Below are positions 10,800 through 22,170 of a stretch of 64,000 nt of DNA, one piece after another. Position numbers and translations under genes: made by a program. Location of the stretch: NCBI RefSeq assembly GCF_008831285.2, contig NC_045140.1, positions 27,670,131-27,734,130 on the forward strand. The letters run 5' to 3'. Source of the DNA: Nymphaea colorata (Eukaryota > Streptophyta > Magnoliopsida > Nymphaeales > Nymphaeaceae). Within the stretch, counting starts at the first letter, position 1; every line of letters begins with the position of its first letter. The notes under the pieces are model-generated. The model was not told where the DNA came from. It did not search any database and saw only the letters and a list, made by a program, of their open reading frames with translations.

Positions 10800-13700
10800 T
10801 GTAAGGGTGGACGTATGCAACGCCACCCACCGGCCTCCGTTGCTTGATTTATCCTGTTAAAAGTATCTATACATACTTTGCAGTAAAAATTGTTTGATTT
10901 TCTTTCCCTGTTTAAGATATGTGTGTGTGTGTGAAAGAGAGAGAGAGAGTGTGTCTGATCATGATTTGGGTAGTCCAGACATACTGAATGAATGAGCTTG
11001 ATCTCCATCAAATTCCATTTATGCCGTGGAATCTCAGAATGCTTCTATGGGTCCTCCAAGGGACTGCACTTAAACGTGTATAAATTTTCAAACCAAGGCC
11101 TAAAAACGCCATTGCCGCCATTTAAACTAAAATTGCTCCGACGAAGCAGCTTGATCCACTTCAACTAATAAATTTTGATGGAATATTAGACAGCATATAA
11201 CGTCAATTTCCTCGTAACAAGAATAACAGAGCCTAGTCGCCGAAGGAGGAGCTCATTGGGTCAGCTGTTCATGGCCGCTAGGTTGTGCATCCGTGTTTCT
11301 GGTGCAGTCGATACAGCCAGCTTTTCCACACTGATGTGATCACAAAAGCCCATACCAAAATTTAAGGTCTATCAAACTTCAATCCCAATCTTGTTCATGT
11401 GTCCACTTTTGATCTTATCCCTAAGGATCTTAAATTTGAAGAATTACAAATTATATGAAATCATGATGTTATCGGAGACTGGCATCATGGAAGAAGGGAA
11501 AGGAAAAAAGGGCCCTTTCTGGCGTCCCCGTGATCTTGATATAGCATCCATTATAAGCTACCGACATCTGCAGTTCGAATACATCGACCAATTTGCATGT
11601 AAGTATAGCAAAGAGGACAATTTCAGTATGCAAAAATACGGTAATTAGGATCTGTATTCCAGAATAGTATGACATTTTAAGTTTGTTCTTAAGAATACCA
11701 AATTTGACAAAGATGGTGACAGCTTAAGTGAAGCAAGGATTACCCAGATCCAACCACTGGTAAGAAGGTCTCCTCCCTTGAAGGCCAACCAGCCATCGTT
11801 TTATTTAGATGGAGGACGCCAATTAGTTCCCTTGTCTCGATCAAACGCGGCGCCGTGTCCCCGTCAACGTTCAAGGTCGTCGATGCGTTCGGTAACAGAC
11901 GGCCGTGACTGAAATCGTCGATGACGTTATTTTGTTCGTCGGCACCAAGCGACCCGGTCGGGACAATGCACACTCGTTACCTTCACGTCCACTTTTTTAT
12001 TCTGATGAGTCGGTTTTCATTAGTCAGTCAGGCTGAGGTAAACAGAACAATCCATGTGTAGCAAACAGCATTCTGAAAATCATTTTCGGACCAAAATCAT
12101 AGCGGGTGTCTGGACAACAACTTTATTTGATGATTTTTAATGAATTTTGAAAACTTGGTTTATTTGTGCGTTGGGTCATACACCCAAAACTTGGGCTTTT
12201 ATAAATAGCCTGAGGAGAACTAGTTTTTTCACTCTTATTTACAAAATCCGGTTCTATCAAAACTTAAAATATGTTTTCGATGGTATCAAAACACTCAAGC
12301 AGCTTGGTTTAGAATTTATATCGTTAGTTTAAGGGAAAACTAAAAAAAAAAAAAAGCTGAGAAATAAGAACTACAGAAGTGAAAAGAATATATTCAAAAT
12401 AAATAAAATTTAACGTATGCCCACGTAGTCACGGAAAGACTACAAGAAGATGAAGATACCATAAGTTCAATATCGGAGGGCCGGCTATGAATTTCTCGAG
12501 TCTGCCGATTCTTCCTAACAATTACCCGAGCGAGGGTTTTCTTCGTTCATTTTCTCCATAGTCAAGGCCATGTCTTGTAGCATTAGTCGCGTCTTATCAA
12601 TGGCAAGGCTCATGTCATGCCTTCTATCTTTCTCTTGCAATATTCGACTCTTCTAAAACATACATATCTTCAAAAACGTGCTGCCTAAGTTTAGAAAAAA
12701 AGTATTATGAGTGACGCAAAGAAGGAAGAAAACCACAAGGCACAAGCTGCCAAATTAATCACTTTATTGGAGCGTAAAGTCTTGCAAAACAACGCACTTG
12801 ACGGAGCAATGATCGATAATCTTCGTTTCAAACAGAAATCTACGGCTGGGCCTAAGGCTTAATTAGGGTTCAATATTATATGACATGTCATTTCAAAATT
12901 TATTATATAAATGAGAACAATATGTTAATATATATGTAGCGCATCCTAGATGAGAAAATTTGAAAAAACCAGTTCTAAAATGTGACAGTTTTGCTTAATT
13001 ATGTCTAATTATTATATACGTTTTTTGGGCTCTGCACATTGTTAATGTTAGTTTATTATCGTTTATATCGTGTAGACATGGCAAATTTCAAAAGTCTGTT
13101 AATATGTGGCAAATTAGATCCCCTGCATTCATGATATTAATATTTACTATAACATAATTAGATTTGAGAACATAGAACATGCATTGGGCTGTCCAAATTG
13201 CCTTTCATCTCCAGCGCATACATTCTTTACCGTTTCACATTTTTTCTCATTTATAAAGTAACTTTTGAAAGGGTTTAATTTTTTAGGCATCATTTAAGTA
13301 AGAAACATTTGATCGCACTTTAGTTTCCTACTCCTTGCAACCTTTTTGGAGAGGGTGTGACTGACTTGAAGCCCGTCGTGCCGGCCAAACTGGACAGTCA
13401 TCGTTCCGTTCGCGCAGACCAAGAGCTACAGTTAATCGCTGTTTGCAGGAATCTTTAGGATGGACGGGAACAGTCCCGGACAGTGACCGGAGACTTTGGC
13501 ACCGAATAGTCGGCGGTTTCTTCCTGGCAAAGTGGTGGCAACGTTGGAAACAAATTACGCGAATGAAATATGATAGAACCAAAACATCATTTTTTTGTGC
13601 TGGTTTCAGAATCGACCCATTCGATAGGCAATTCTCAAGGGTGCTGGATTCCAGCTTTCTTAAACTGTTTTTAATATAAACGATTTTGTATTTTTAATTG

Positions 13701-14289
13701 TTTTTATTTATTTTCTTATATTAATTGTTTCAAATTTTTTTGTTGATTGACAACCAGAAAATCGACTGTGTACCAAATCCCAAACGCTGTTTTATTTTTT
13801 AGGTGAGCGAGAGGCTAATCTCACCATCGAAGGCCAAAACCTCCCTCCTTTTCCTTCATTCTCCTAAGGGTTCAGAACTGCTTGATAGTGCAATATTAAC
13901 GTATTAATGTCTCCTATTTTGAAGCTGATGCAATATATATATATATATTGCCCGGATTTACACATTAATAGGGACAAACTGATTGGAAAGCGGCCGTTCA
14001 CAAACTACAAATTCATATTGCCCGGAATGATACATTTGAAGAAACTTTTTAATCTCTCAATATTAATAGGTTGATTGTTTTGCTCATGTATCTTTGAAAA
14101 GAGAAAAAGATATCATTACTTGAGTCATCCCAATAACAAAAAAATGTTTCATGTTTGAATCTAATTGGAGTTTACGGTGGTAAGAAAAAAAAAAGGGATT
14201 TTAATTGTAAGATATCTAAGGAGAATGGGGGGCGAAGGTGCCTTTTACGATGGAGTAGGATTTGGGGGCGGTTTATGCCAAACCGTCTA
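10800..14289. other. PR-1 gene 2 downstream flank, then anonymous AT-rich DNA
   Basis: To about 11,700 this is PR-1 3' flank shared with gene 5 (43.0-44.1 kb). Beyond that I see no supported gene. A short GC-rich patch at 11,740-11,975 is open on the minus strand for 77 codons but has no recognisable domain. About 12,560-12,780 is a diverged copy of 6,580-6,760. A second less AT-rich patch lies at 13,330-13,580. Confidence 0.5.
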
Positions 14290-17075
14290 TTGTTTAAATC
14301 TCTGATCATCTTCCATTCATTGGTTGCACAGTTACCAGGTTGAAGATTGGAGACCCATGAAGGGGAAAACAATGTAGAGAGCCAATAACAACGTTTAGTC
14401 GCTTATGATCCTGTGGTTAAATTAGCAATAGATGGTTTGGCATGAACCTCTGAATTGAAGAAAATGTTGTTCTCATTTATAAATAACCTCACGCCTCTGC
14501 GAGTTCATAAAAGGATACATTTTTGTTAGTGCATGGCAAAAGTACTAGGATACCTGACTTCTAACGTGATAATATTTTCATCGCGATCCATGAATTTAAG
14601 ATCAAATCCTCCTTTCCCTTCTACGCTTAGGCAAGACATTTTAGCAATGTAAATTAGGAATGCGTCTCTCCTGTATATCTCTGTCTAACCTGAGATCTTC
14701 ATCGTCTTTCTACCTCAGCCTGCCATTGACGAGATATAAAGAGCCCATTTCCAAGTTCAGATTGGGTTCCCTATCTAGCACGAGTAAAGAGAGAGAGTGT
14801 GTCCCATTCTAATTTCAGATTGAGTTTGAATACCAGTAGAAGGACATTTTAGAAGAAGAATGACAATGGTCAAGTCTGAACATGGATCTACCTTGGTTGG
14901 TTCAACTCCTTTACCAGCCAAACAATCTCTTTTAACTCCTCATCGTTTTATAACTCCGAGGAGGACTTGCCAATTCATGATGTAAGTAGAAGTTTGAGCT
15001 TTACAGAAGCTACCAAAGAAATAATGAAATGTGTATAGTTGCTTTTGAATGCAAAGAGCTTGTATAACATGACAACTTCACATAACTTCCAATTAAGTAG
15101 AGCAATGTATGTTATCACGCTCCAACGATATCAAACTTAGAAGTTTGTCCCACCACAGATCGGCAAAAATATTATTGGGTATGAATTAAACTTTGGAGAA
15201 AAAAAAAAAAGAAAAGTATGCAGGAAATATATATTATTAAAAGAGGTTTTCATCATTGGCTTAACTTTGAATGGCGCCAATAAAGGAAAAGGAAGCGATG
15301 CAAAAAAAATTGGCCGATTTTTTGAATATCGTCAAATTGGCCTCGTGTTTCGAACCGAAAAGAGACCATTCAAATCGAATCAACTAGTTCGTTATTGTCC
15401 CTCTTTTATTTTGAGATTTTACAGCTATATAGCTGATTTTCTCTGAATCGCCAGCCAGAAAATTGATCAATGTGAATTGGATTTTTTGTAGATTTTTTTT
15501 TCATTTTTTAAAAATATTCTTCTGTTTTTGAAATTTTAATTTAATATAATACCTTAAAACGACCAATCAAATTCATTTTTCCCATTTTTGGCTTTTTTTT
15601 TTTCCATTTCATTCCCGAAAGTCCTTTTATGGATCGACATCATCTATCTCTATATAGACACATTCTATCAGCAGCCCTTTTCACCGAAGAAATTAACTAG
15701 TGGGCAAGTCCAATTGGAGGGAACCATCAAAGAAAGAAGCCATGAAATCCCAGACGTTTCTGTTGGTCCTCATAACCATCCTCATCTTCTCTTTCGGTAA
15801 GCCTATTTAACTCGCTGCTTTTGCCATCATCATCCTCCTTCTCGTCGTCAACATGAAACCTACCGTCATCAGCATCATCATCACGACTTTTAGCTGCTGG
15901 ATTGTTTTTAAATATTGCTTGGTTGGGCGCAGGTACGCAGGAAGCATTTTCCAGAGTGGTGGCGGAGGGTAAGCTGCCATGCGGCAAGGTGCTGGACGAT
16001 AAAAACTGCGTGCCGCTGCAATGCAAACTAGAGTGTGCAACTCAATACAAGGGGAATGGTGTATGTACAGTGCGCATCGATCGGCCTCCTATGTGTGTCT
16101 GTTCTTACCCTTGTTGAAATGCCACCTTTATAGAAGGCGAAGGATCAAATGGCGCTCCTCATGAATGGAAAAATACGTGCATTACCCTTCCTTCCCCCTT
16201 CTGTTGTCGACCATCAACATTATTCCGGCATTAAAAACAAGAACTTTAACTTCTTGTTGCCATCTTAGGTTCTTCTACTTACTGGAGTTGAGTTCAATGT
16301 AAGAAGTTTAACTACAAGCTTATGTAACAGGACATCAGACGTATCCAATGTCTCATGCTGCTCTGTATTTGAAGTTAAAGATGCTATCCAGATGGTTATT
16401 TTTATGATGGATCAGTCCTTGAGTTGATGTAGTCCGGCGTGCATATAATTACAGTCATTTTGGATCCTTATAAATAAAAGCCTATCAAAACCTCCATGTA
16501 AACTAATTAATCTGGTTGTGGACATATATTCTTGGTTTATAGAAATTGTTCATCTGGTTTTGGAATTTTGAGAAGGAAATCGAAATAGGATTTCTAAAGT
16601 TTATGTCACGGTTCTTTTTAAATGCATTTGAGTTTCACAAGACCAATCTCGAGCTCCAAAGTAGGGAGGTCAGCAGATCGGATTCAAATAAGATATACCC
16701 TTAACCATATTTTTTTGTTCAGATTTTCACATATTCGAATTTGACCAAAGAAAAGTCGTATCTGAATTTGAATTTGATTTTAAGATCTGTATTTGATCGA
16801 AATCTGATTTTTATATTTATATCTGAATCCAAATCCGAATTTGGCCGATTTTCAAAATGCTCTTTATAGCGTTCACGACCACCTGAGAATTCCCTATAGA
16901 AACTCCACTTTTGAAGTGAGTCTTCAGACATTTCTAAACTTCCATATAGGTCATATTGCTAGGTAGAAGCTCATCCTCCAACATTTACCCAAAATTTTTC
17001 CTCGAATTTATGAAATGCAGAAAAGGTTGGGGAGAAATCCTGGCCTGATGCTCTGCAGGATGCGAACCACAACTC
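14290..17075 (+). repeat. DEFL tandem duplication, unit 1
   Basis: Two blocks make up the unit: 14,290-15,080 (non-coding, no gene recognised) and about 15,121-16,860 (the first DEFL gene and its flanks). Both reappear in the same order downstream at 17,076-17,985 and 20,437-22,170. Similarity by eye is around 95 percent over long stretches. Confidence 0.85.
15742..16117 (+). CDS. Defensin-like secreted cysteine-rich peptide, copy 1
   Basis: Two-exon gene: exon 1 is 15742-15796, the intron 15797-15932 (GTAAGC donor, GCGCAG acceptor), exon 2 is 15933-16117. It encodes 79 residues. Exon 1 is a signal peptide (MKSQTFLLVLITILIFSF). Exon 2 is the mature peptide with eight cysteines at 35, 44, 49, 53, 63, 73, 75 and 79, spaced C-x8-C-x4-C-x3-C-x9-C-x9-C-x-C-x3-C. 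The CxxxC and CxC pairs are the cysteine-stabilised alpha-beta signature of plant defensin-like (DEFL/LCR) peptides, and the intron after the signal peptide is typical of that family. It ends on its last cysteine. Such peptides are secreted and act in defence or signalling; the role of this one is unknown. TATA-like CTATATAGA lies about 92 bases upstream. Confidence 0.88.
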
Positions 17076-17984
17076 TCTGTTCATCTTCCATCCATTGGTT
17101 GCACAGTTACGAGGTTGAAGATTGGAGATCCATGAAGGGAAAAACAATGTAGAGAGCCAAGAACAACGTTTAGTCGTTTACGATCCTGTGGTTAAATTAG
17201 CAATAGATGGTTTGGCATGAACCTCTGAATTGAAGAAAATGTTGGTCTCATTTACAAATAACCTCACGCCTCTGCACGTTCATAAAAGGATACATTTTTG
17301 TTAGTGCATGGTAAAAGTACTAGGATACCTGACTTCTAACGTGATAATATTTTCATAGCGATCCATGGATTTAAGATCAAATCCTCCTTTCCCTTCTACG
17401 CTTAGGCAAGACATTTTTGCACTGTAAATTAGGAATGCGTCTCTCCTGTATATCTCTGTCTAATCTGAGATCTTCATATTTTGATGAGCGTCTTTCTACC
17501 TCAGCCCGCCAATGACGAGATATAAAGAGCCCATTTCCAAGTTCAGATTGGGTTCCCTATATAGCACGAGTAAAGAGAGAGAGTGTGTCCCATTCTAATT
17601 TCAGATCGAGTTTGAACACCAGTAGAAAAACAGTTTAGAAGAAGAAGAATGACAATGGTCAAGTCTGTAACATAGATCTACCTTGGTTGGTTCAACTCCT
17701 TTACCAGCCAAACAATCTCTTTAACTCCTGATCGTTTTATAACTCCGAGATGGACTTGCCAATTCATGATGTACGTAGAAGTTTGGGCTTTACAGAAGCT
17801 ACCAAGGAAACAATCAAATTTATGTTTTTGTCTTTCAGGAGTTGCAGCTCTTATGGTTATTACATAATAGGAGTATCTTTCGAAAATTATTCCAAAAGAA
17901 AATTTTAGATGTTTCATTCAATATGTCCTCGTCTTGTATAGTTGCTTTTGAATGCAAAGATCTTGTATAACATGACAACTTCTG

Positions 17985-20437
17985 TTAGCTTTCCAATACG
18001 GAAAGGAAACAACTGAAGGAAAAGGTGGAGCCATTAATAGGAATGAGGAAAATTCAGGCAATTGACATTCATGTTCCTCGGCTTAACATGCTTGAATGAG
18101 CGTCTCCTCATGTTAATCTGCTGTTACTTGTTTGTGAATTTAAAACAAGAGAAGGAAAATCTTCACGTTGTTGTCAAAAGAGCACAAAATCGAAAATTTT
18201 GCAATTAAAACGAGATCTTCAAGACATGCGAAAGGGAGATCTCTCCATGGTAGCTTTATCTGTTGTCAATGAAGTTGTTTCTGATGATACTATTATACAC
18301 CATACTTAATGAATTATCCACCTACATGAAAGTTCTATAACTTCAATTACCACCATGAAGAATCTGCCTGCTTTTGTTGAGATATAAGTTCTCTTGTTGA
18401 ATCATGAAAAAAGACTTTAAAATATGAATGATCATGCCTTCCAACAAGTTGAAAATTCTGTGGCCTTCTTTAGCCAGCGAGGACATGGGCGTAGTGGTTC
18501 CTATAGGGGGTGTGGTAGGGGTAGACAACAGTTTACTCAAAATAATGGAAATCAACAAAATAATTCTTATCATCAAAATCAAGGTAACAGTGGGTTTAAG
18601 GATTCTAACTCGATAAATCAGCCAGTAGTGTGTTAATTTTGGGATGTAAAATATCACACCACTCGCCCATGTTATGATATTCTTAAGTTATTTGGTGGCA
18701 TTGCCTTGAAACAACAACCTACAGATGTGGCGTGGTACCTAGACACAAGCACTTCCCATCATATGACTGCATAAGAAATCGGATTATATGGGTACAAATG
18801 GCGTGATGATCTCCAATGGATCTAATGTTCTTATCTCCAATATTGGTAATGCCTCTATCTCTGCCAATGAAACAAAATTTAATTTGCCTCAAGTTCTTTA
18901 TGTTCTTAGAATTGCAAAAAACCTACTATCCGTAGCCAAATTCACTAGGGACAATCAATGTTTATTTGAATTTGATCATCATAAATTCTTAGTTAAGGAC
19001 ATGTAGACCAAACACACACTTCATCAGAGATGAATAGGCGTGGACTTTTTGTCTGTCCCTCTTTGTTGGCCTCTCATAGTGGAGAATGGGCAGGTGTGCA
19101 ACAGTCAGGTGGAGAATCTTCAAGACTTCAGGATATCAAACGTTGTCTACTTTAGTAAAGAATAAAGATGCCACTGCTTTGGCACTATCGCTTTGGGCAT
19201 CCCAACTCTAGAATCTTGAATTTTTTGTTCAAACATCTTCTTTGTTAAATCATTCTCAATATGCTGTTTTTTCATTTTAGTTGTGTGGTTGGAAAAATGC
19301 ATTGCTTACTCATTGAAAGTTCAAATAAAGTTGCTAGTTTTCCTCTTTAAATTGTGTATGCGGATTTATGGGGGCAGCTCCTCAAGTCTCTAAAGAGGGT
19401 TATTGGTATTACTTACAGCTTGTTGACGATTTTTTTTTTTTTAAATTCTCATGCATCTTTCTTCTCACCAAAAAGTCAGACAATTTCCAATGTTTCAAAA
19501 ACTTAAAAAATATAGTTGAAAATCAAATTGGTTAGAGATTAAAATTTTTTAGAGTGATGGTGGGGGCGAATTCATGAACCATGAGTTCTCTCAATTTCCT
19601 AATGATCATGGAATAAAAAGAAGAATATCATCCCCACATACCCCTCAGCAGAACAACGTTGTCGAGCGTAAACATCGATATGTGGTTGAAACTGGTATCA
19701 CCATAATATCTAATGTTTTCCTAAAGGATTTTTTATGGTATGACACCTTCAAAACTGCAGCATACTTATTAATTACTTTCCTTCTTCGCAACTTGAAATG
19801 AAGTCTCCTTATGAAATGCTATTGAAATCCGAACCGGATTTAAAATACCACTGTGTGTTTGGATGTACATGTTATCCTTTTTTAGAGTCTTTCTTGTCAC
19901 CCAATCTTGCTCCAAAATCCAAGGCTTGCGTTTTTATTAGATATCCGTTTTGCTACAAAGGCTACCTTTGTTATGATCTCATCTCTAGAAAGACCATCGC
20001 CATGTAGATGTGATGAAGACAATTTCTTATTTCCAAGAAAAAATGTTAGTGCCCCAGAGATAACCAAATGGCTTCTAGAAGAAAAATCGTCTTCAATAAG
20101 CATGTTGCACAATGAAATTATTGAGTTCTCAATCCTCCTAATGGCACTCTTTATGGCTCACAACCTAGGTGAGAAGACGACCAAGTGATCTCTTAGAAAG
20201 ACTTGCACGAGGCAATAATGGTATAGAAATTGTTAATCAAACGTTTCAATGCAATCATCACATGGTGATCTGATAGCAAGATGGCACAAGACGACACAAG
20301 GTTCCTCTCTCTTTTCTATCATCTTATTATATAAAAGCAAGTCGAGGGGATGGGATGGAGAACCAAAACACTTTTCAGCAAGTTCAAAACAATGCCAAAT
20401 GAATGAATGCCATGAATGAAGAGATGTCTACACTACA
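17985..20437 (+). mobile_element. Ty1/copia retrotransposon fragment (gag to integrase), decayed
   Basis: Pieces of a copia polyprotein appear in order with many stops and shifts. A gag segment (LQDMRKGDLSMVA, near 18,220) is followed by a Gly/Arg/Gln-rich nucleocapsid region from 18,424 and a damaged zinc knuckle ending near 18,670. Next comes the protease-type motif WYLDTSTSHHMT near 18,735. A gag-pre-integrase segment with LWHYRFGHPNSRIL lies near 19,180. Integrase has YADLWG, SDGGGEF near 19,555 and HTPQQNNVVERKH near 19,640. The post-integrase block SPYEML...VFGCTCYPF starts near 19,800. No reverse transcriptase or RNase H follows, and I could not identify LTRs or a target-site duplication. 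It is a dead, truncated insertion inside DEFL unit 2. Confidence 0.9.
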
Positions 20438-21051
20438 ACGGTATCAAACTTAAAGTTTGTCCCTCCACAGATGGGCAAAAATATAATTGGGTATAAATTA
20501 AACTTTGGAGAAAAAAAAAGAAAAGTATGCAGGAAATATATATTACTCCTCAACTTAAATTAAAAGAGGTTCTCATGATTATGGCGCCAATGAAGGAAAA
20601 GGAAGCGATGCAAAAAAATTGGCCGATTTTGAATATCGTCAAATTGGCCTCGTGTTTCGAACCCAAAAGAGACCATTCAAATCGAATCAACTAGTTCGTT
20701 ATTGTCCCTCTTTTATTTTGAGATTTTACAGCTATAAAAAGCTGATTTTCTCTGAATCGCCAACCAGAAAATTGATCAATGTGAATTGGATTTTTTGTAG
20801 ATTTTTTTTTTCATTTTTTAAAAATATTCTTCTGTTTTTGAAATTTTAATTTAATATAATACCTTAAAAGGACCAATCAAATTCATTTTTCCCATTTTTG
20901 GCTTTTTTTTTTTCCATTTCATTCCCGAAAGTCCTTTTATGGATCGACATCATCTATCTCTATATAGACACATTCTATCAGCAGCCCTTTTCACCAAAGA
21001 AATTAACTAGTGGGCAAGTCCAATTGGAGGGAACCATCAAAGAAAGAAGCC

Positions 21052-21424
21052 ATGAAATCCCAGACGTTTCTGTTGGTCCTCATAACCATCCTCATCTTCT
21101 CTTTCGGTAAGCCTATTTAACTCGCTGCTTTTGCCATCATCATCCTCCTTCTCGTCGTCAACATGAAACCTACCATCATCATCATCATCACGACTTTTAG
21201 CTGCTGGATTGTTCTTAAATATTGCTTGGTTGGGCGCAGGTACGCAGGAAGCATTTTCCAGAGTGGTGGCCGAGGGTAAGCTGCCATGCAGCAAGGTGCT
21301 GGACGATAAAAACTGCGTGCCGCTGCAATGCAAACTAGAGTGTGCAACTCAATACGAGGGGAATGGTGTATGTACATTGCGCATCGATCGGCCTCCTATG
21401 TGTGTCTGTTTTTACCCTTGTTGA
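21052..21424 (+). CDS. Defensin-like secreted cysteine-rich peptide, copy 2
   Basis: Tandem duplicate of the gene at 15742: exon 1 21052-21106, intron 21107-21239, exon 2 21240-21424, also 79 residues. Exon 1 is identical to copy 1 at the DNA level. Exon 2 differs at five bases, four of which change the peptide: Gly36 to Ser, Lys58 to Glu, Val65 to Leu and Ser76 to Phe. All eight cysteines are kept. The first block of its duplication unit was separated from the gene by the copia insertion, about 600 bases upstream; the immediate promoter region is preserved. Probable role as for copy 1. Confidence 0.87.
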
Positions 21425-22170
21425 AATGCCACCTTTATAGAAGAAGAAGGATCAAATGGCGCTCCTCATGAATGAAAAAAATAGCATACGTGCATTACCT
21501 TTCCTTCCCCTTTCTGTTGTCAACCATCAACATTAGTGCTGCATTAAAAACAAGAACTTTAACTTCTTATTGCTATCTTAGGTTCTTCTACTTACTGAAT
21601 TGAGTTCAATGTGAGAAGTTCAACTACAAGCTTATGTAACAGTACATCAGATATATCCAATGTCTCATGCTGCTCTGTAATTGAAGTTAAAGATGCTATC
21701 TAGATGGTTAATTTTATGATGGATCAGTCCTTGAGTTGATATAGTCCGGCATGCATATAACTACAGTCATTTTGGATCATTATAAGTAAAAGCCTATCAA
21801 AACCTCCATGTAAACTAATTAATCTAGTTGTGGACATATATTCTTGGTTTATAGAAATTGTTCATCTGGTTTTGGAATTTTGAGAATGAAATCGAACTAG
21901 GATTTCTAAAGTTTATGTCACGGTTCTTTTTAAATGCATTTGAGTTTCACAAGACCAATCTCGAGCTCTAAAGTAGGGAGGTCAGCAGATCAGATTCAAA
22001 TAAGATATACCCTTAACCATATTTGTTTGTTCAGATTTCCACATATTCAAATTCAAACAAAGAAAAGTCATATCTGAATCTGAATCTGATTTTAAGATCT
22101 GTCAAATCTGATTTTTACATTTATATCTGAATCAAAATCCAAATTTTGAACCAAATTTGACCGATTTTCA

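Larger units (their letters stand above)
17076..22170 (+). repeat. DEFL tandem duplication, unit 2, split by a copia fragment
   Basis: The first block (17,076-17,985) and second block (about 20,437-22,170) match unit 1. The intervening 2.4 kb has no counterpart in unit 1 and is the copia fragment. About 45 bases that join the blocks in unit 1 are missing here, so insertion was accompanied or followed by a small deletion. Confidence 0.83.

Noticed and set aside
11740-11973. 77-codon minus-strand frame in a GC-rich patch
   Set aside because: No recognisable domain, no promoter or splice signals, length expected by chance in GC-rich DNA.
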